From: Nesterenkonia muleiensis
GTDB taxonomy: Bacteria > Actinomycetota > Actinomycetes > Actinomycetales > Micrococcaceae
Assembly: GCF_003600155.1 (NCBI RefSeq)
Contig: NZ_QWLD01000040.1
Span: 310,001 to 374,000 of the forward strand
Length of the DNA: 64,000 nucleotides
Reading direction: 5' to 3'
Below, piece after piece: positions 1 through 7,423 of the stretch (positions within the stretch are counted from its first letter, which is position 1; every line of letters starts with the position of its first letter). Position numbers and translations under genes: made by a program. Under the pieces are notes generated by a model. It saw only the letters and a program-made list of their open reading frames with translations, did no database searches and was not told the origin of the DNA.

Positions 1-728
1 TTGTCCCGCAGCAGTGTCACCATTCGGCCAATCCGGTCAATAGTCAGAGTGGCTCTGTCAAGGACCGAATCCAGCTCTGTCACTACTTGTGGGTCACGCT
101 GGTCCAGCTGCAGCCGCTGGGCCTTCATGACGATGACGGTGAGGTCACTCACTGCGTTGTCATGAAGTTCGCGAGCCAGAGATGAGCGTTGTTCCGCCAG
201 GGAGCTTTCCGCTTGCGTGAGTTCTGATCGTGACCGGTCCCGATCCCTGCTGAGGCTACGCACCAGGCGTCCGATGGCATAAGCGAGCACTGTGAGACCG
301 GTTACCACCATCGCGCCAAGAACCTGTACTTGAACATTTTCCAGGCCTGCGAACTGAGAGACGAGCCATGCAAGTGCAACTAAAGCGTAGACCTGTCTGA
401 CGGCCGGTCTGCCATAGGTGGCCAAGACGCCCACCATGATGAGGACGAAAAGTTCCTGATCGATGGAGACATAGCCGAGGAAGAGCCTCACGCCAGCAGC
501 GGCAAGGAGCCCCGCCAATGCAGCCCACCCCGCTCCGATCCATAGGGCCCCGACTGTTAGGAGCCATAGTGAAGTACCCACATAAAACTGCAGGCTCAGG
601 GGCTCATCGCTGAGGATTGGCTGGGTCACTACAGTGAATATCGCCCACCCTACTCCGAAGGAAAATAGTATCCACCGTAGGACGGGGCTTGGCTTGTCAG
701 ACTGTAGTTCTTGGCGGATTCTGTCCAC
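1..728 (-). CDS. Sensor histidine kinase (NarL-type partner), 3' part outside window
   Basis: The reverse strand reads open from a GTG at 728 to the window edge: 242 codons, with the C-terminal end lying outside. Several hydrophobic stretches (roughly residues 18-125) predict a membrane-embedded sensor. They are followed by a basic and coiled linker and an H-box, LARELHDNAVSDL, whose His is the likely phospho-acceptor; the RELHD form is typical of HisKA_3 kinases that pair with NarL/FixJ regulators. The ATPase domain should lie beyond position 1. The GTG sits 9 bases after the stop of the small peptide gene at 738-884, so the two are probably co-transcribed. The NarL-type regulator at 1032 is divergent and is the obvious partner. 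The start is uncertain because no clear ribosome site precedes it. Confidence 0.85.
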   Translation of the reverse strand, partial: MDRIRQELQSDKPSPVLRWILFSFGVGWAIFTVVTQPILSDEPLSLQFYVGTSLWLLTVGALWIGAGWAALAGLLAAAGVRLFLGYVSIDQELFVLIMVGVLATYGRPAVRQVYALVALAWLVSQFAGLENVQVQVLGAMVVTGLTVLAYAIGRLVRSLSRDRDRSRSELTQAESSLAEQRSSLARELHDNAVSDLTVIVMKAQRLQLDQRDPQVVTELDSVLDRATLTIDRIGRMVTLLRD

Positions 729-737
729 ATCAGCAGA

Positions 738-884
738 CTACAGGCAGTACTGTGTGAGGCCTGCGTCACACAATACTTGCCGCCACCAATAGGGTTCGAT
801 CAGAGGGTCAAGCAGAAATGCCTGTAGACCTCCAGTAGTGAGACCGGCAAGTCCAAGAACGTCGAATGCGAATTCCAACACCAT
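738..884 (-). CDS. 48-residue peptide gene directly upstream of the sensor kinase
   Basis: This is a short open frame starting at ATG 884 behind a strong ribosome site (GGGGAGA, 6 bases away). An in-frame ATG at 923 would give 61 residues but has a weaker site. The product starts MVLEFAFDVLGLAGL and ends VLCDAGLTQYCL: a hydrophobic N-terminal half, a PYWW motif, then two cysteines seven residues apart near the C-terminus. It has no cleavable Sec signal and resembles no family I can name. Its position, 9 bases before the kinase start and beside an ABC exporter operon, suggests a peptide pheromone, a bacteriocin-like peptide or a kinase-modulating membrane peptide. That is inference. The ribosome site and operon position support real translation. 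Confidence 0.55.
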   Translation of the reverse strand: MVLEFAFDVLGLAGLTTGGLQAFLLDPLIEPYWWRQVLCDAGLTQYCL

Positions 885-949
885 GATGTGTCTCCCCTCA
901 GAGTTGTCTTTCATTTTAATCATGGCCTGACCTCATGTGGTGTCGTCAA

Positions 950-982
950 TCTTTGACAGTTTCGGCGCATCTTTCTCAAAGA
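950..982. promoter_or_regulatory. Inverted repeat in the divergent promoter region
   Basis: TCTTTGA (950-956) and TCAAAGA (976-982) form a perfect 7-base inverted repeat with a 19-base spacer. It lies between the divergent peptide-kinase genes and the response regulator gene. It could be the binding site of the NarL-type regulator, controlling both directions. No confident -35/-10 pair could be assigned on either strand. Confidence 0.35.
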
Positions 983-1031
983 CGGTTGGCCCGCGTTTAG
1001 GGTAATAACGAGCAGAGAAGAAGGACAGAGC

Positions 1032-1721
1032 ATGATTCGCGCCGTTATTGTGGATGATCACCCACTGATCCGTGAGACTTTGCGCCAGTATGTGGAGACT
1101 TCTGCTGACATCGAGTGCGTCGGTGAGGCTGCCGATGGACAGGAAACGATCAGCCTGGCTTTGGAACTTGAGCCGGACGTGGTCCTGATGGATCTGAACC
1201 TCCCGGTCAAAGACGGAATCAGCGCGACCTACGATATTACCCGCTCTTCAACGGTTCGAGTCCTCGTGTTCTCCGCTCTGGAGACTGACCAGGACGTTCT
1301 GCGCGCCCTCCAAGCAGGTGCTCGGGGGTATATGACCAAGCGAGCCGCGGCCCACGACGTCCTCCATGCGATCCGGCTAGTGCACCAGGGAGACCTGCTC
1401 TTTGCCCCAGATATCGCAGAGCTGCTGCAGGTCAATCAGAGAAGCTCTCAAGGGGAGGTGAAGAGACTTCTTCAGCGTCTGGTGTCGACTCCGCGCCTCA
1501 GTGGGCGTGAGCTTAGCGTTCTTCAGGGGGTATGTCGGGGGCTGACGAATCAGGCGATAGCCGATGAGCTTGTCATTCAGCTGAGCACAGTCAATACCTA
1601 CATCACGCGTCTGAACAAGAAACTGGGAACCCATACCAAAATCGATATGTATATCCAGGCAGTCAAGGAAGGCATCATTCCCTCGCCATTCGCCGAGAGA
1701 CCGACGGAGCAACGTCTATGA
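1032..1721 (+). CDS. NarL/FixJ-family response regulator
   Basis: A 229-residue two-component regulator. The receiver domain (about 1-115) has the acidic pair D9/D10, the phospho-acceptor D54 in VLMDLNLP, S81 and the conserved K103 in GYMTKRA. A LuxR-type helix-turn-helix follows at about 152-205 (LSGRELSVLQGVCRGLTN and onwards). It starts at ATG behind an AGAAGGA ribosome site. It is divergent from the sensor kinase at 728, its likely partner. Its last four bases (ATGA) overlap the start of the adaptor gene, so it is the first gene of the exporter operon and probably controls it. The family binds promoter DNA as a dimer when phosphorylated. Confidence 0.93.
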   Translation: MIRAVIVDDHPLIRETLRQYVETSADIECVGEAADGQETISLALELEPDVVLMDLNLPVKDGISATYDITRSSTVRVLVFSALETDQDVLRALQAGARGYMTKRAAAHDVLHAIRLVHQGDLLFAPDIAELLQVNQRSSQGEVKRLLQRLVSTPRLSGRELSVLQGVCRGLTNQAIADELVIQLSTVNTYITRLNKKLGTHTKIDMYIQAVKEGIIPSPFAERPTEQRL

Positions 1722-2995
1722 GCGGTCGAACATCCCGTCACCAACGTCGGACCGTTTCTGTCATTGGTGTGCTCTGTGCTGTCATTCTGGCTGCGGTGGT
1801 TGGGTGGTGGGCCGCTGCAGTGACGCTGGGTGATGCTGGGGTGGAGGATGAGGGGACTCCTGGTGAGCAGGAGGTCTGGGCTGCTGCGTCTCATGAGTCG
1901 GTGGGTCGGTCGTTGAATCTCTCCACTACTGTTCGTCAGCCTTCTGAGCAGGTGGGGAGTAATAGGTTTCCTGGCATTGTCCGTGAGGTTCAGGATGGTC
2001 AGCTGGACAATGGCGAGTTGGTCTACCGGGTTGGCAGTGCTGCGGTGCGCGTGATCGAATCTGATGCGCCGTTCTGGCGCGACCTTGAGCAGGGAAACTC
2101 GGGTGAGGATGTTACTGCGGTTCAAGAGTTCTTGATTGAGACCGGCTACCTCCAAGAGGGTGAAGCTCACGGTGAGTTTGATCAGGTCACTGCGGCCGCT
2201 GTGGGGGATTGGCAGGAGGATCTTGGGGCTCAGCGGACGGGCACTGTGCCTTTGGGCGAGGTGGTGGCTGTGCCGCAGACTCCTGTGGTGATCCAGCTAG
2301 GGGAGAGTATCCGGGTTGGGGCTGAGCTTTCTGGTGGTGAGGAGTCTGTGCTGGCACCTACGGGGGAGCGTAGTTTTGTGTTGGTGTTGATGGATTCTCA
2401 GGCGCAGCAGGTGCCGATGGACGCTACCGTTGAGATCGCTTTCGATGACTACACCTGGGAGGCGGTCATCGAGTCGGTGTCTGAGGGTGATCCGGCCGCC
2501 GGTGGGGGAGTGGAATACCAGCTTACTGGCCCTGATGGTGGTGAGGTTTGTGGTGAGCACTGTGATGAGCTGCCGGCTGATGCGCAGTTGTCTCTGCGCT
2601 CCAGTGTGGTAGTGAGTCCTCCGGTGGAGGGTCCGGCGATTCCGGCGGCTGCTGTGCGCACAGCCGGGGACGGTGATACTTATGTGGAGACCCGTGACGG
2701 TGAGGTGCAGGTGGAGGTCCTGGGCTCTGGGCAGGGTGTGGCGATCATTGAGGGCGTCGATGAGGGCACGGAGGTGCGGGTCTTCAGCGACTCTGGCACC
2801 GGAACTGGTCAGCTAGAACAAGGGCCTGAATCTGATCCTGCAGCCCCTGACTCCGCTGAGCATGGTGAACCGGGGGAAGACTCTGGTGACAGTAGTGAAC
2901 CTAGCGAAGATGATGAGGGCGATCCCGGGCATGAGAAGCTAGGTGATGTCCCAGACGGTCCTGAGGACAGTGCAGACGAGAGCAATGAGGGCTGA
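1718..2995 (+). CDS. Membrane-anchored efflux adaptor with peptidoglycan-binding domain
   Basis: 425 residues. An N-terminal membrane anchor (about 12-36) leads to an extracytoplasmic part. A PG_binding_1-like domain at about 121-175 includes DVTAVQEFLIETGYL and a GEFDQVTAAAV stretch, followed by a HlyD/adaptor-like beta-rich region. The last 60 or so residues form a Glu/Asp/Ser/Gly-rich disordered tail. Adaptors of this type bridge an ABC permease to the wall in actinobacterial peptide exporters. The gene overlaps the regulator by 4 bases and abuts the ATPase gene, whose GTG immediately follows this TGA, so translation is probably coupled. The transported substrate is not shown by the sequence; the two neighbouring peptide genes are the obvious candidates. 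Confidence 0.85.
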   Translation: MSGRTSRHQRRTVSVIGVLCAVILAAVVGWWAAAVTLGDAGVEDEGTPGEQEVWAAASHESVGRSLNLSTTVRQPSEQVGSNRFPGIVREVQDGQLDNGELVYRVGSAAVRVIESDAPFWRDLEQGNSGEDVTAVQEFLIETGYLQEGEAHGEFDQVTAAAVGDWQEDLGAQRTGTVPLGEVVAVPQTPVVIQLGESIRVGAELSGGEESVLAPTGERSFVLVLMDSQAQQVPMDATVEIAFDDYTWEAVIESVSEGDPAAGGGVEYQLTGPDGGEVCGEHCDELPADAQLSLRSSVVVSPPVEGPAIPAAAVRTAGDGDTYVETRDGEVQVEVLGSGQGVAIIEGVDEGTEVRVFSDSGTGTGQLEQGPESDPAAPDSAEHGEPGEDSGDSSEPSEDDEGDPGHEKLGDVPDGPEDSADESNEG

Positions 2996-3658
2996 GTGGT
3001 GCTGGCGCTTGAGGATATGATGTTCCGCTACCGTCGTGGGGAAGAGGAGCTGTTCGGCGGGCTCTCTTATGTTTTTGAACCGGGTAGGGTCACCGCTGTG
3101 ACTGGGGCATCGGGGTGTGGTAAGTCGACTTTGTTGTATGTGCTGGGGTTGATACTGAGCCCGATACACGGAACCGTGACCCTAGCTGGCGAGAACGTGT
3201 CGGCTGCAGTTGATGCCGAACGCTCCCGCATCCGTGCTGAGTCGATCGGGTTCGTCTTCCAGGATTCTGCTTTGGATTCCACCCGCACGATTCTGGATTC
3301 GGTAATTGAACCAGCGCTATATGCTGGGTGGAGGCAGAATGTTGCCCAGGATAAAGGGCGTGGGCTGTTGGACCGGATGGGTGTGGGGCATCGGGCTGAT
3401 CACCGGCCCGGTGAGATCTCCGGAGGCCAGGCGCAGCGGGTGGCGGTCTGCCGGTCTCTGGTCACCGATCCGGTGGTGGTGCTGGCTGATGAGCCTACCG
3501 GGAACTTGGACCAGGCCAATGCTGAAGGGGTGTTGGCTGCTTTGTCTGAGGCTGCTGGGTCCGGCGGCACAGAATCTGGGGGTGGTGGGCGCACGGTGGT
3601 GATCGCGACTCATGATCCGTTCGTGATTGATGTCGCCGATGAGGTGCTCCCGCTGTGA
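2996..3658 (+). CDS. ABC transporter ATP-binding protein (LolD/MacB-like)
   Basis: 220 residues with a complete ATPase core: Walker A GASGCGKST, signature ISGGQAQR (first residue Ile instead of Leu), Walker B VVVLADEPTGNLD and the H-loop THD. The short form and the EPTGNLD motif place it in the LolD/MacB/FtsE group that works with FtsX-type permeases. A GTG start abuts the adaptor stop. A Gly-rich stretch near residues 185-195 (GSGGTESGGGG) between Walker B and the H-loop is unusual. It presumably powers the permease at 3669 and the adaptor at 1718 as a tripartite machine, as in systems that export or extract peptides at the membrane face. Confidence 0.93.
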   Translation: MVLALEDMMFRYRRGEEELFGGLSYVFEPGRVTAVTGASGCGKSTLLYVLGLILSPIHGTVTLAGENVSAAVDAERSRIRAESIGFVFQDSALDSTRTILDSVIEPALYAGWRQNVAQDKGRGLLDRMGVGHRADHRPGEISGGQAQRVAVCRSLVTDPVVVLADEPTGNLDQANAEGVLAALSEAAGSGGTESGGGGRTVVIATHDPFVIDVADEVLPL

Positions 3659-3668
3659 GGATGTCACC

Positions 3669-4778
3669 GTGAGGCCGGCGAATCTGCTGGGTGAGGCGGT
3701 CAAGACCGCTTGGGTCACCAAAGTGCCCAGCGCGTTGATTGTGCTGCTGGTGCTGGTGATGTGCACTGCTGCGCTGGCCACGGTTGGACGTACCGCCGCC
3801 GCAGAGCAGCAACTGCATCAGCGGCTGGACTCTGCCGGAGCGCGGGTGCTGACTGTGACCGAGCCCAGTAGTGGGTCTCATGAGTTGATTAATCCCGCGA
3901 CTATCTCTCAGGCGGCAGGGCTTTCCAGTACTGAGCGGGCGTTGGGTGCGGTGACTGCGATCGATGTGCTCAATGGCGCGGTCGGTGACGGCGCTCATCG
4001 GGTTCCGGCCTGGGGTGTCTACGGCGATCTGGAAGATGCTGTGGTGCTGGATTCTGGGCGCTGGCCCGAACAGGGGGAGGCGTTGGTCTCCGAAGAGGGG
4101 ATGGAGCGGCTGAATCTGGATGAACCCGCTGGCTGGGTTCAGCCGTCATCTACCAACGGGCTGGATGACTGGGCGGTGGTGGGCACTTTCACCCCCAGAG
4201 AACCTTTTGGTGATTACGGTGTCGGAGTTGTCTATCCGCTGGATGAGGATGTAGCGGCGGTGACAACATTGCATGTGGTGCTCCACGATGGGAATCAGGC
4301 AGCAGCTGCTCAGTCAGCGGTGCTGGGGATCCTGGACCCGCCTGCCTCTGATCATCTGAGTGTTCAGTCACCGCTTTCCATGGCCCAGCTGCAGGATGAA
4401 CTGGCTGGGGACTTCACCACCTTCGGCCGCACTCTGCTCCTGGGAGTCCTGGCTGGTGGTGCCTTTTTGGTGGCGATTGTGGTTCTTGCCGATGTGCTGG
4501 TCCGGCGCAAGGATCTAGGGCGGCGTCGCGCTCTTGGCGCCTCCCGCGAGGTGATCGTGGGGCTCGTGGTGCTGCGCACCGCCCTGCCCGCGACACTGGG
4601 CGCGACTCTGGGAATCGCCGCGGGGCTGGGGATCGCTGGGGCTTTCGACGCCCTGCCGCCCTGGGACTTCACCACCGGCACCGTGGTACTCGCGATTCTA
4701 GTCGCCTCGGTTTCAGCAGTGATCCCCGCCGTCTACGCCGCCACAAGAGACCCCGTCAACGTTCTCCGCACCCCATAG
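3669..4778 (+). CDS. FtsX-type ABC permease
   Basis: 369 residues from GTG 3669, chosen because GAGGATG at 3657-3663 gives a properly spaced ribosome site. An in-frame ATG at 3627 would overlap the ATPase gene by 32 bases. The topology is MacB/FtsX-like: one membrane helix near the N-terminus (about 20-40), a large extracytoplasmic domain (about 45-245), then three helices in the last 120 residues. The cytoplasmic loop RRKDLGRRRALGASR matches the coupling loop of these permeases, and the C-terminal RDPVNVLRT resembles the conserved PxxALR ending. It closes the exporter operon and is followed by the secreted peptide gene at 4898. Confidence 0.9.
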   Translation: MRPANLLGEAVKTAWVTKVPSALIVLLVLVMCTAALATVGRTAAAEQQLHQRLDSAGARVLTVTEPSSGSHELINPATISQAAGLSSTERALGAVTAIDVLNGAVGDGAHRVPAWGVYGDLEDAVVLDSGRWPEQGEALVSEEGMERLNLDEPAGWVQPSSTNGLDDWAVVGTFTPREPFGDYGVGVVYPLDEDVAAVTTLHVVLHDGNQAAAAQSAVLGILDPPASDHLSVQSPLSMAQLQDELAGDFTTFGRTLLLGVLAGGAFLVAIVVLADVLVRRKDLGRRRALGASREVIVGLVVLRTALPATLGATLGIAAGLGIAGAFDALPPWDFTTGTVVLAILVASVSAVIPAVYAATRDPVNVLRTP

Positions 4779-4897
4779 GTTCAAATACTCTCCAGAATTT
4801 GCGACAGACATGTGCGGGTAAGTGTAGGTAAATTGATAGTGTTCGAGTGTTCCCAAAAAAAAATTACGCTTTAAAATCTGATCGCAAAAGTTTTGTA

Positions 4898-5173
4898 ATG
4901 CTTAATAAATGTCGTATTATATTTTCTTTATTTTTCGTTGAATTGCTTGGAGTTTCGTCTTTCAGCGCCGCTAATGCCGAGGTGGAACCGAATACCGCGG
5001 TGTGTCATGAGCGATCAGCAACTGTTCAGGCTTGTGCCAACGGTTTCTCGTATGGCCAGTGGATGGGTTATTCGCTCATTGAAATGACCCATACATGGAG
5101 TATCCCTATGCATTATTGGGTCGAAGTGCAAGATGCGGGTAGCGGATTCGCGCAGCATTTCAGCCCAAATTAA
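4898..5173 (+). CDS. Small secreted two-cysteine peptide precursor, bacteriocin-like
   Basis: 91 residues from ATG 4898; an in-frame GTG at 4847 adds 17 basic residues. The first 27 residues form a classical Sec signal: MLNKCR, a hydrophobic core, and ANA as cleavage site. The predicted mature part is 64 residues with Cys at mature positions 9 and 19, four aromatic YW/W-rich clusters, and an end QHFSPN. The DNA is strikingly AT-rich compared with both neighbours, suggesting recent transfer or an unusually variable gene. Precursor size and proximity to an ABC/FtsX operon recall lactococcin-972-type bacteriocins, and HYWVEVQDAGSG loosely resembles their H-S-x-T-V...G stretch, but the match is not convincing. 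No good ribosome site is visible for either start. Confidence 0.55.
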   Translation: MLNKCRIIFSLFFVELLGVSSFSAANAEVEPNTAVCHERSATVQACANGFSYGQWMGYSLIEMTHTWSIPMHYWVEVQDAGSGFAQHFSPN

Positions 5174-5207
5174 ATGATCCATCCTCAGCACCTCGCCTGA
5201 GCGCCGG

Positions 5208-7325
5208 TCAGCTGTGGAACGGCTTGCCGTTGACTCGCTGGCTGACACCTTGCTGGTCCAGGTACGGGGTGATGCCGCCGCGGTGAAACGGCCAGCCCGC
5301 ACCCAGGATCATGCACAGGTCAATGTCCTTGGCCGAGGCCACCACTTCATCCTCCAGCATCAGCCCGATCTCCTCGGCCAGGGCTTCCAGCACTGTGTTC
5401 AGCACTTCCTCGGAGGTCTTGGAAGAGCTGCCGAACTCCATCAGCCCCAGGGTGGAGTCCTTGATGTGCTTGGTGCCGGACTCATCGGTGCTCCAGACTT
5501 CGGCGACACCGTTGTCGATCAGCGCCTGGAGGTTCTTCGACACATAGAACCTGTCTCCGAAGCTGGTGTTCAGTGACTCGGTGACATGCTGGGCCACCGG
5601 AATTCCCACCATCGCCAGCAGGTCGAAGGGCGTCATCGGCAGGCCCAGGGGCTTCAGTGCCTGATCAGCGGTAGCAGCATCGGTGCCTTCATCAAAGGCC
5701 TTCTGCACCTCGGCCATCAGCCGCAGCAGTACCCGGTTGACCACGAAGGCAGTGGTGTCCTTGGTCAGCACCGGGGTCTTTCCCAGTTTGGCAGCAAGAT
5801 CAAACGCTGTGGCGATCGACTCATCAGTGGTCTTCGCAGTCCGGGCGATCTCCACCAGCGGCATCACCTGGACCGGGTTGAAGAAGTGAAAGCCGATTAC
5901 CCGCTCCGGATGCTGCAGGTCGGCGGCCATCTCGGTCACCGAGAGCGAGGAGGTGTTGGTGGCCAGAATGGTCTCCGGTGAGACGATCTGCTCCAGCTCG
6001 GCGAAGACCTGCTTCTTCACCCCGATCTCCTCGAACACCGCTTCGATCACGAAATCGGCATCGGCGTAGACCGACTTGTCCGTAGAGCCGCTGACCAGTG
6101 CGGTGAGCGCATCAGCCTGCTCCTGGGACAGCCGGCCCTTCTGCACCTGCTTGGCATTCTGGGCGGCGATATAGTCCAGGCCCTTGTTCACCCGCTGCTG
6201 GTTGATATCACTGATAACCACCGGAACCCGCAGCTGCTGGGCGAAGACGAGCGCCAGCTGGGAGGCCATCAGGCCAGCGCCGACGACGCCGATCCGGTTC
6301 AGCGCGCGCGGGCTCGCCTCCGGCACTCCGGCAGGCTTCTTCGCCCGCTTCTGCACCAGTTCCATGAATCCGTAAACCACGTTCTTGAACTCTGTGCTGA
6401 CCAGCAGTTCGCCCAGCGCTTCGACCTCCAGCTTGCGGTCCTCTTCGCGGGAGTTCTGCGGCACCTGCCTGAAGATGTTCAGCGCATGCAGCGGTCCCGG
6501 TGCGGTGTCGCCGGTCTTGGCGGCGACCGTCTTCTCCGCTGTCTGCATCGCACGGTTCCAGGCCTCAGCGCTGACATCCCGGTCGCGATGCTGCTGAGCC
6601 TGAGCCTGCGCGGCGTCGTCGGTAAGAATACTCGCCGCCCAGACCAGTGAGTCCTGCTCGAAGCTGGCCTCCTCGAAGAGGGCATCGGCAATTCCGGTCT
6701 CGAAGACCTGATGGCCTTTGAGCGTCTTGTTGTTGTTCATCGCGTTGACGAAGATCACCTGGGCCGCCGCCTCCGGTCCGATCAGCCGAGGCAGCCGGTA
6801 GATGCCACCCCAGCCGGGAACCAGTCCGAGAAAGGCCTCCGGCAGGCCAACTGCTTTGGTGGCGTCGGAGACGGTGCGGTAATCGGCAGGAAGGGCGACC
6901 TCCAGCCCCCCGCCTAGTGCGGTGCCGTTGATGAAGGCGAAGGTGGGGGCCGGGAAATCCTCCAGAAGATTGAAGGCATCGTGGCCGAGTTCGGCCAGCG
7001 CCACACCATGCTGGGGATCGGTGAGCTGCTGGGCAGAGACGATATCGGCGCCGGCCACGAATGTCCCGGGCTTGCCAATCACCCCTAGCGCGGCGATTTC
7101 CCCGGACTCAGCACGCGCGTACTGTGAGGCAATCGCCTCGCCGAACTCCACCAGCGAGCCGGGACCGAGTGTGCTGGGCCGTTTCTGGTGGCCATTGTCC
7201 AGTCGGATCAGGGCCAAGATGCCTACGCCGTCGGGGAGCTGGACATCTTCCACACGGGAGTGGGTCAGAGTCTCATGCGGGAAGTTCTCGGTCAGATGGC
7301 GGTAGCGAGAGAAGTCGGCGGACAA
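5208..7325 (-). CDS. fadB: Fatty-acid oxidation bifunctional protein (enoyl-CoA hydratase / 3-hydroxyacyl-CoA dehydrogenase)
   Basis: 705 residues, the usual length for FadB/FadJ. The N-terminal crotonase domain carries the oxyanion-hole stretch KPGTFVAGADI (85-95) and the glutamates E142 (GGGLEVAL) and E163 (LPEAFLGL). The dehydrogenase domain begins at IGVVGAGLMA (345-354, NAD binding) and contains HFFNPVQVMPLVE with the catalytic His. It catalyses hydration and NAD-dependent oxidation of acyl-CoAs in beta-oxidation. Translation starts at TTG 7325, six bases after AGGAGG, which decides the start. No thiolase (fadA) gene is adjacent, so its partner must be encoded elsewhere. It converges with the AT-rich peptide gene, 34 bases apart. 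A nested palindrome lies upstream (7344-7381). Confidence 0.93.
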   Translation of the reverse strand: MSADFSRYRHLTENFPHETLTHSRVEDVQLPDGVGILALIRLDNGHQKRPSTLGPGSLVEFGEAIASQYARAESGEIAALGVIGKPGTFVAGADIVSAQQLTDPQHGVALAELGHDAFNLLEDFPAPTFAFINGTALGGGLEVALPADYRTVSDATKAVGLPEAFLGLVPGWGGIYRLPRLIGPEAAAQVIFVNAMNNNKTLKGHQVFETGIADALFEEASFEQDSLVWAASILTDDAAQAQAQQHRDRDVSAEAWNRAMQTAEKTVAAKTGDTAPGPLHALNIFRQVPQNSREEDRKLEVEALGELLVSTEFKNVVYGFMELVQKRAKKPAGVPEASPRALNRIGVVGAGLMASQLALVFAQQLRVPVVISDINQQRVNKGLDYIAAQNAKQVQKGRLSQEQADALTALVSGSTDKSVYADADFVIEAVFEEIGVKKQVFAELEQIVSPETILATNTSSLSVTEMAADLQHPERVIGFHFFNPVQVMPLVEIARTAKTTDESIATAFDLAAKLGKTPVLTKDTTAFVVNRVLLRLMAEVQKAFDEGTDAATADQALKPLGLPMTPFDLLAMVGIPVAQHVTESLNTSFGDRFYVSKNLQALIDNGVAEVWSTDESGTKHIKDSTLGLMEFGSSSKTSEEVLNTVLEALAEEIGLMLEDEVVASAKDIDLCMILGAGWPFHRGGITPYLDQQGVSQRVNGKPFHS

Positions 7326-7343
7326 CGGGAGCCTCCTGTGATC

Positions 7344-7381
7344 GGCGGGTCAGATGCGTTCTGCATCACATCCTACCCGCC
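7344..7381. promoter_or_regulatory. Nested palindrome upstream of fadB
   Basis: GGCGGGT (7344-7350) pairs with ACCCGCC (7375-7381), and inside it GATGC (7353-7357) pairs with GCATC (7363-7367). This nested dyad lies just upstream of the fadB ribosome site. On the minus strand TAGGAT overlaps its outer arm and could be a -10 element. A repressor operator for an acyl-CoA-responsive regulator is possible; a leader hairpin is the alternative. Confidence 0.4.
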
Positions 7382-7423
7382 GGTAATACAGGTGTGCACC
7401 CGGTAGTAGATGAGAGTGCGGTG

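Noticed and set aside
256-567. 103-codon minus-strand open frame
   Set aside because: It lies inside the sensor kinase in another frame; the kinase frame carries a clear H-box and membrane segments.
4847-5173. Firm assignment of the secreted peptide to the lactococcin 972 family
   Set aside because: Sizes are close but the conserved residue pattern is not convincing and the C-terminal part seems too short; kept as a possibility only.
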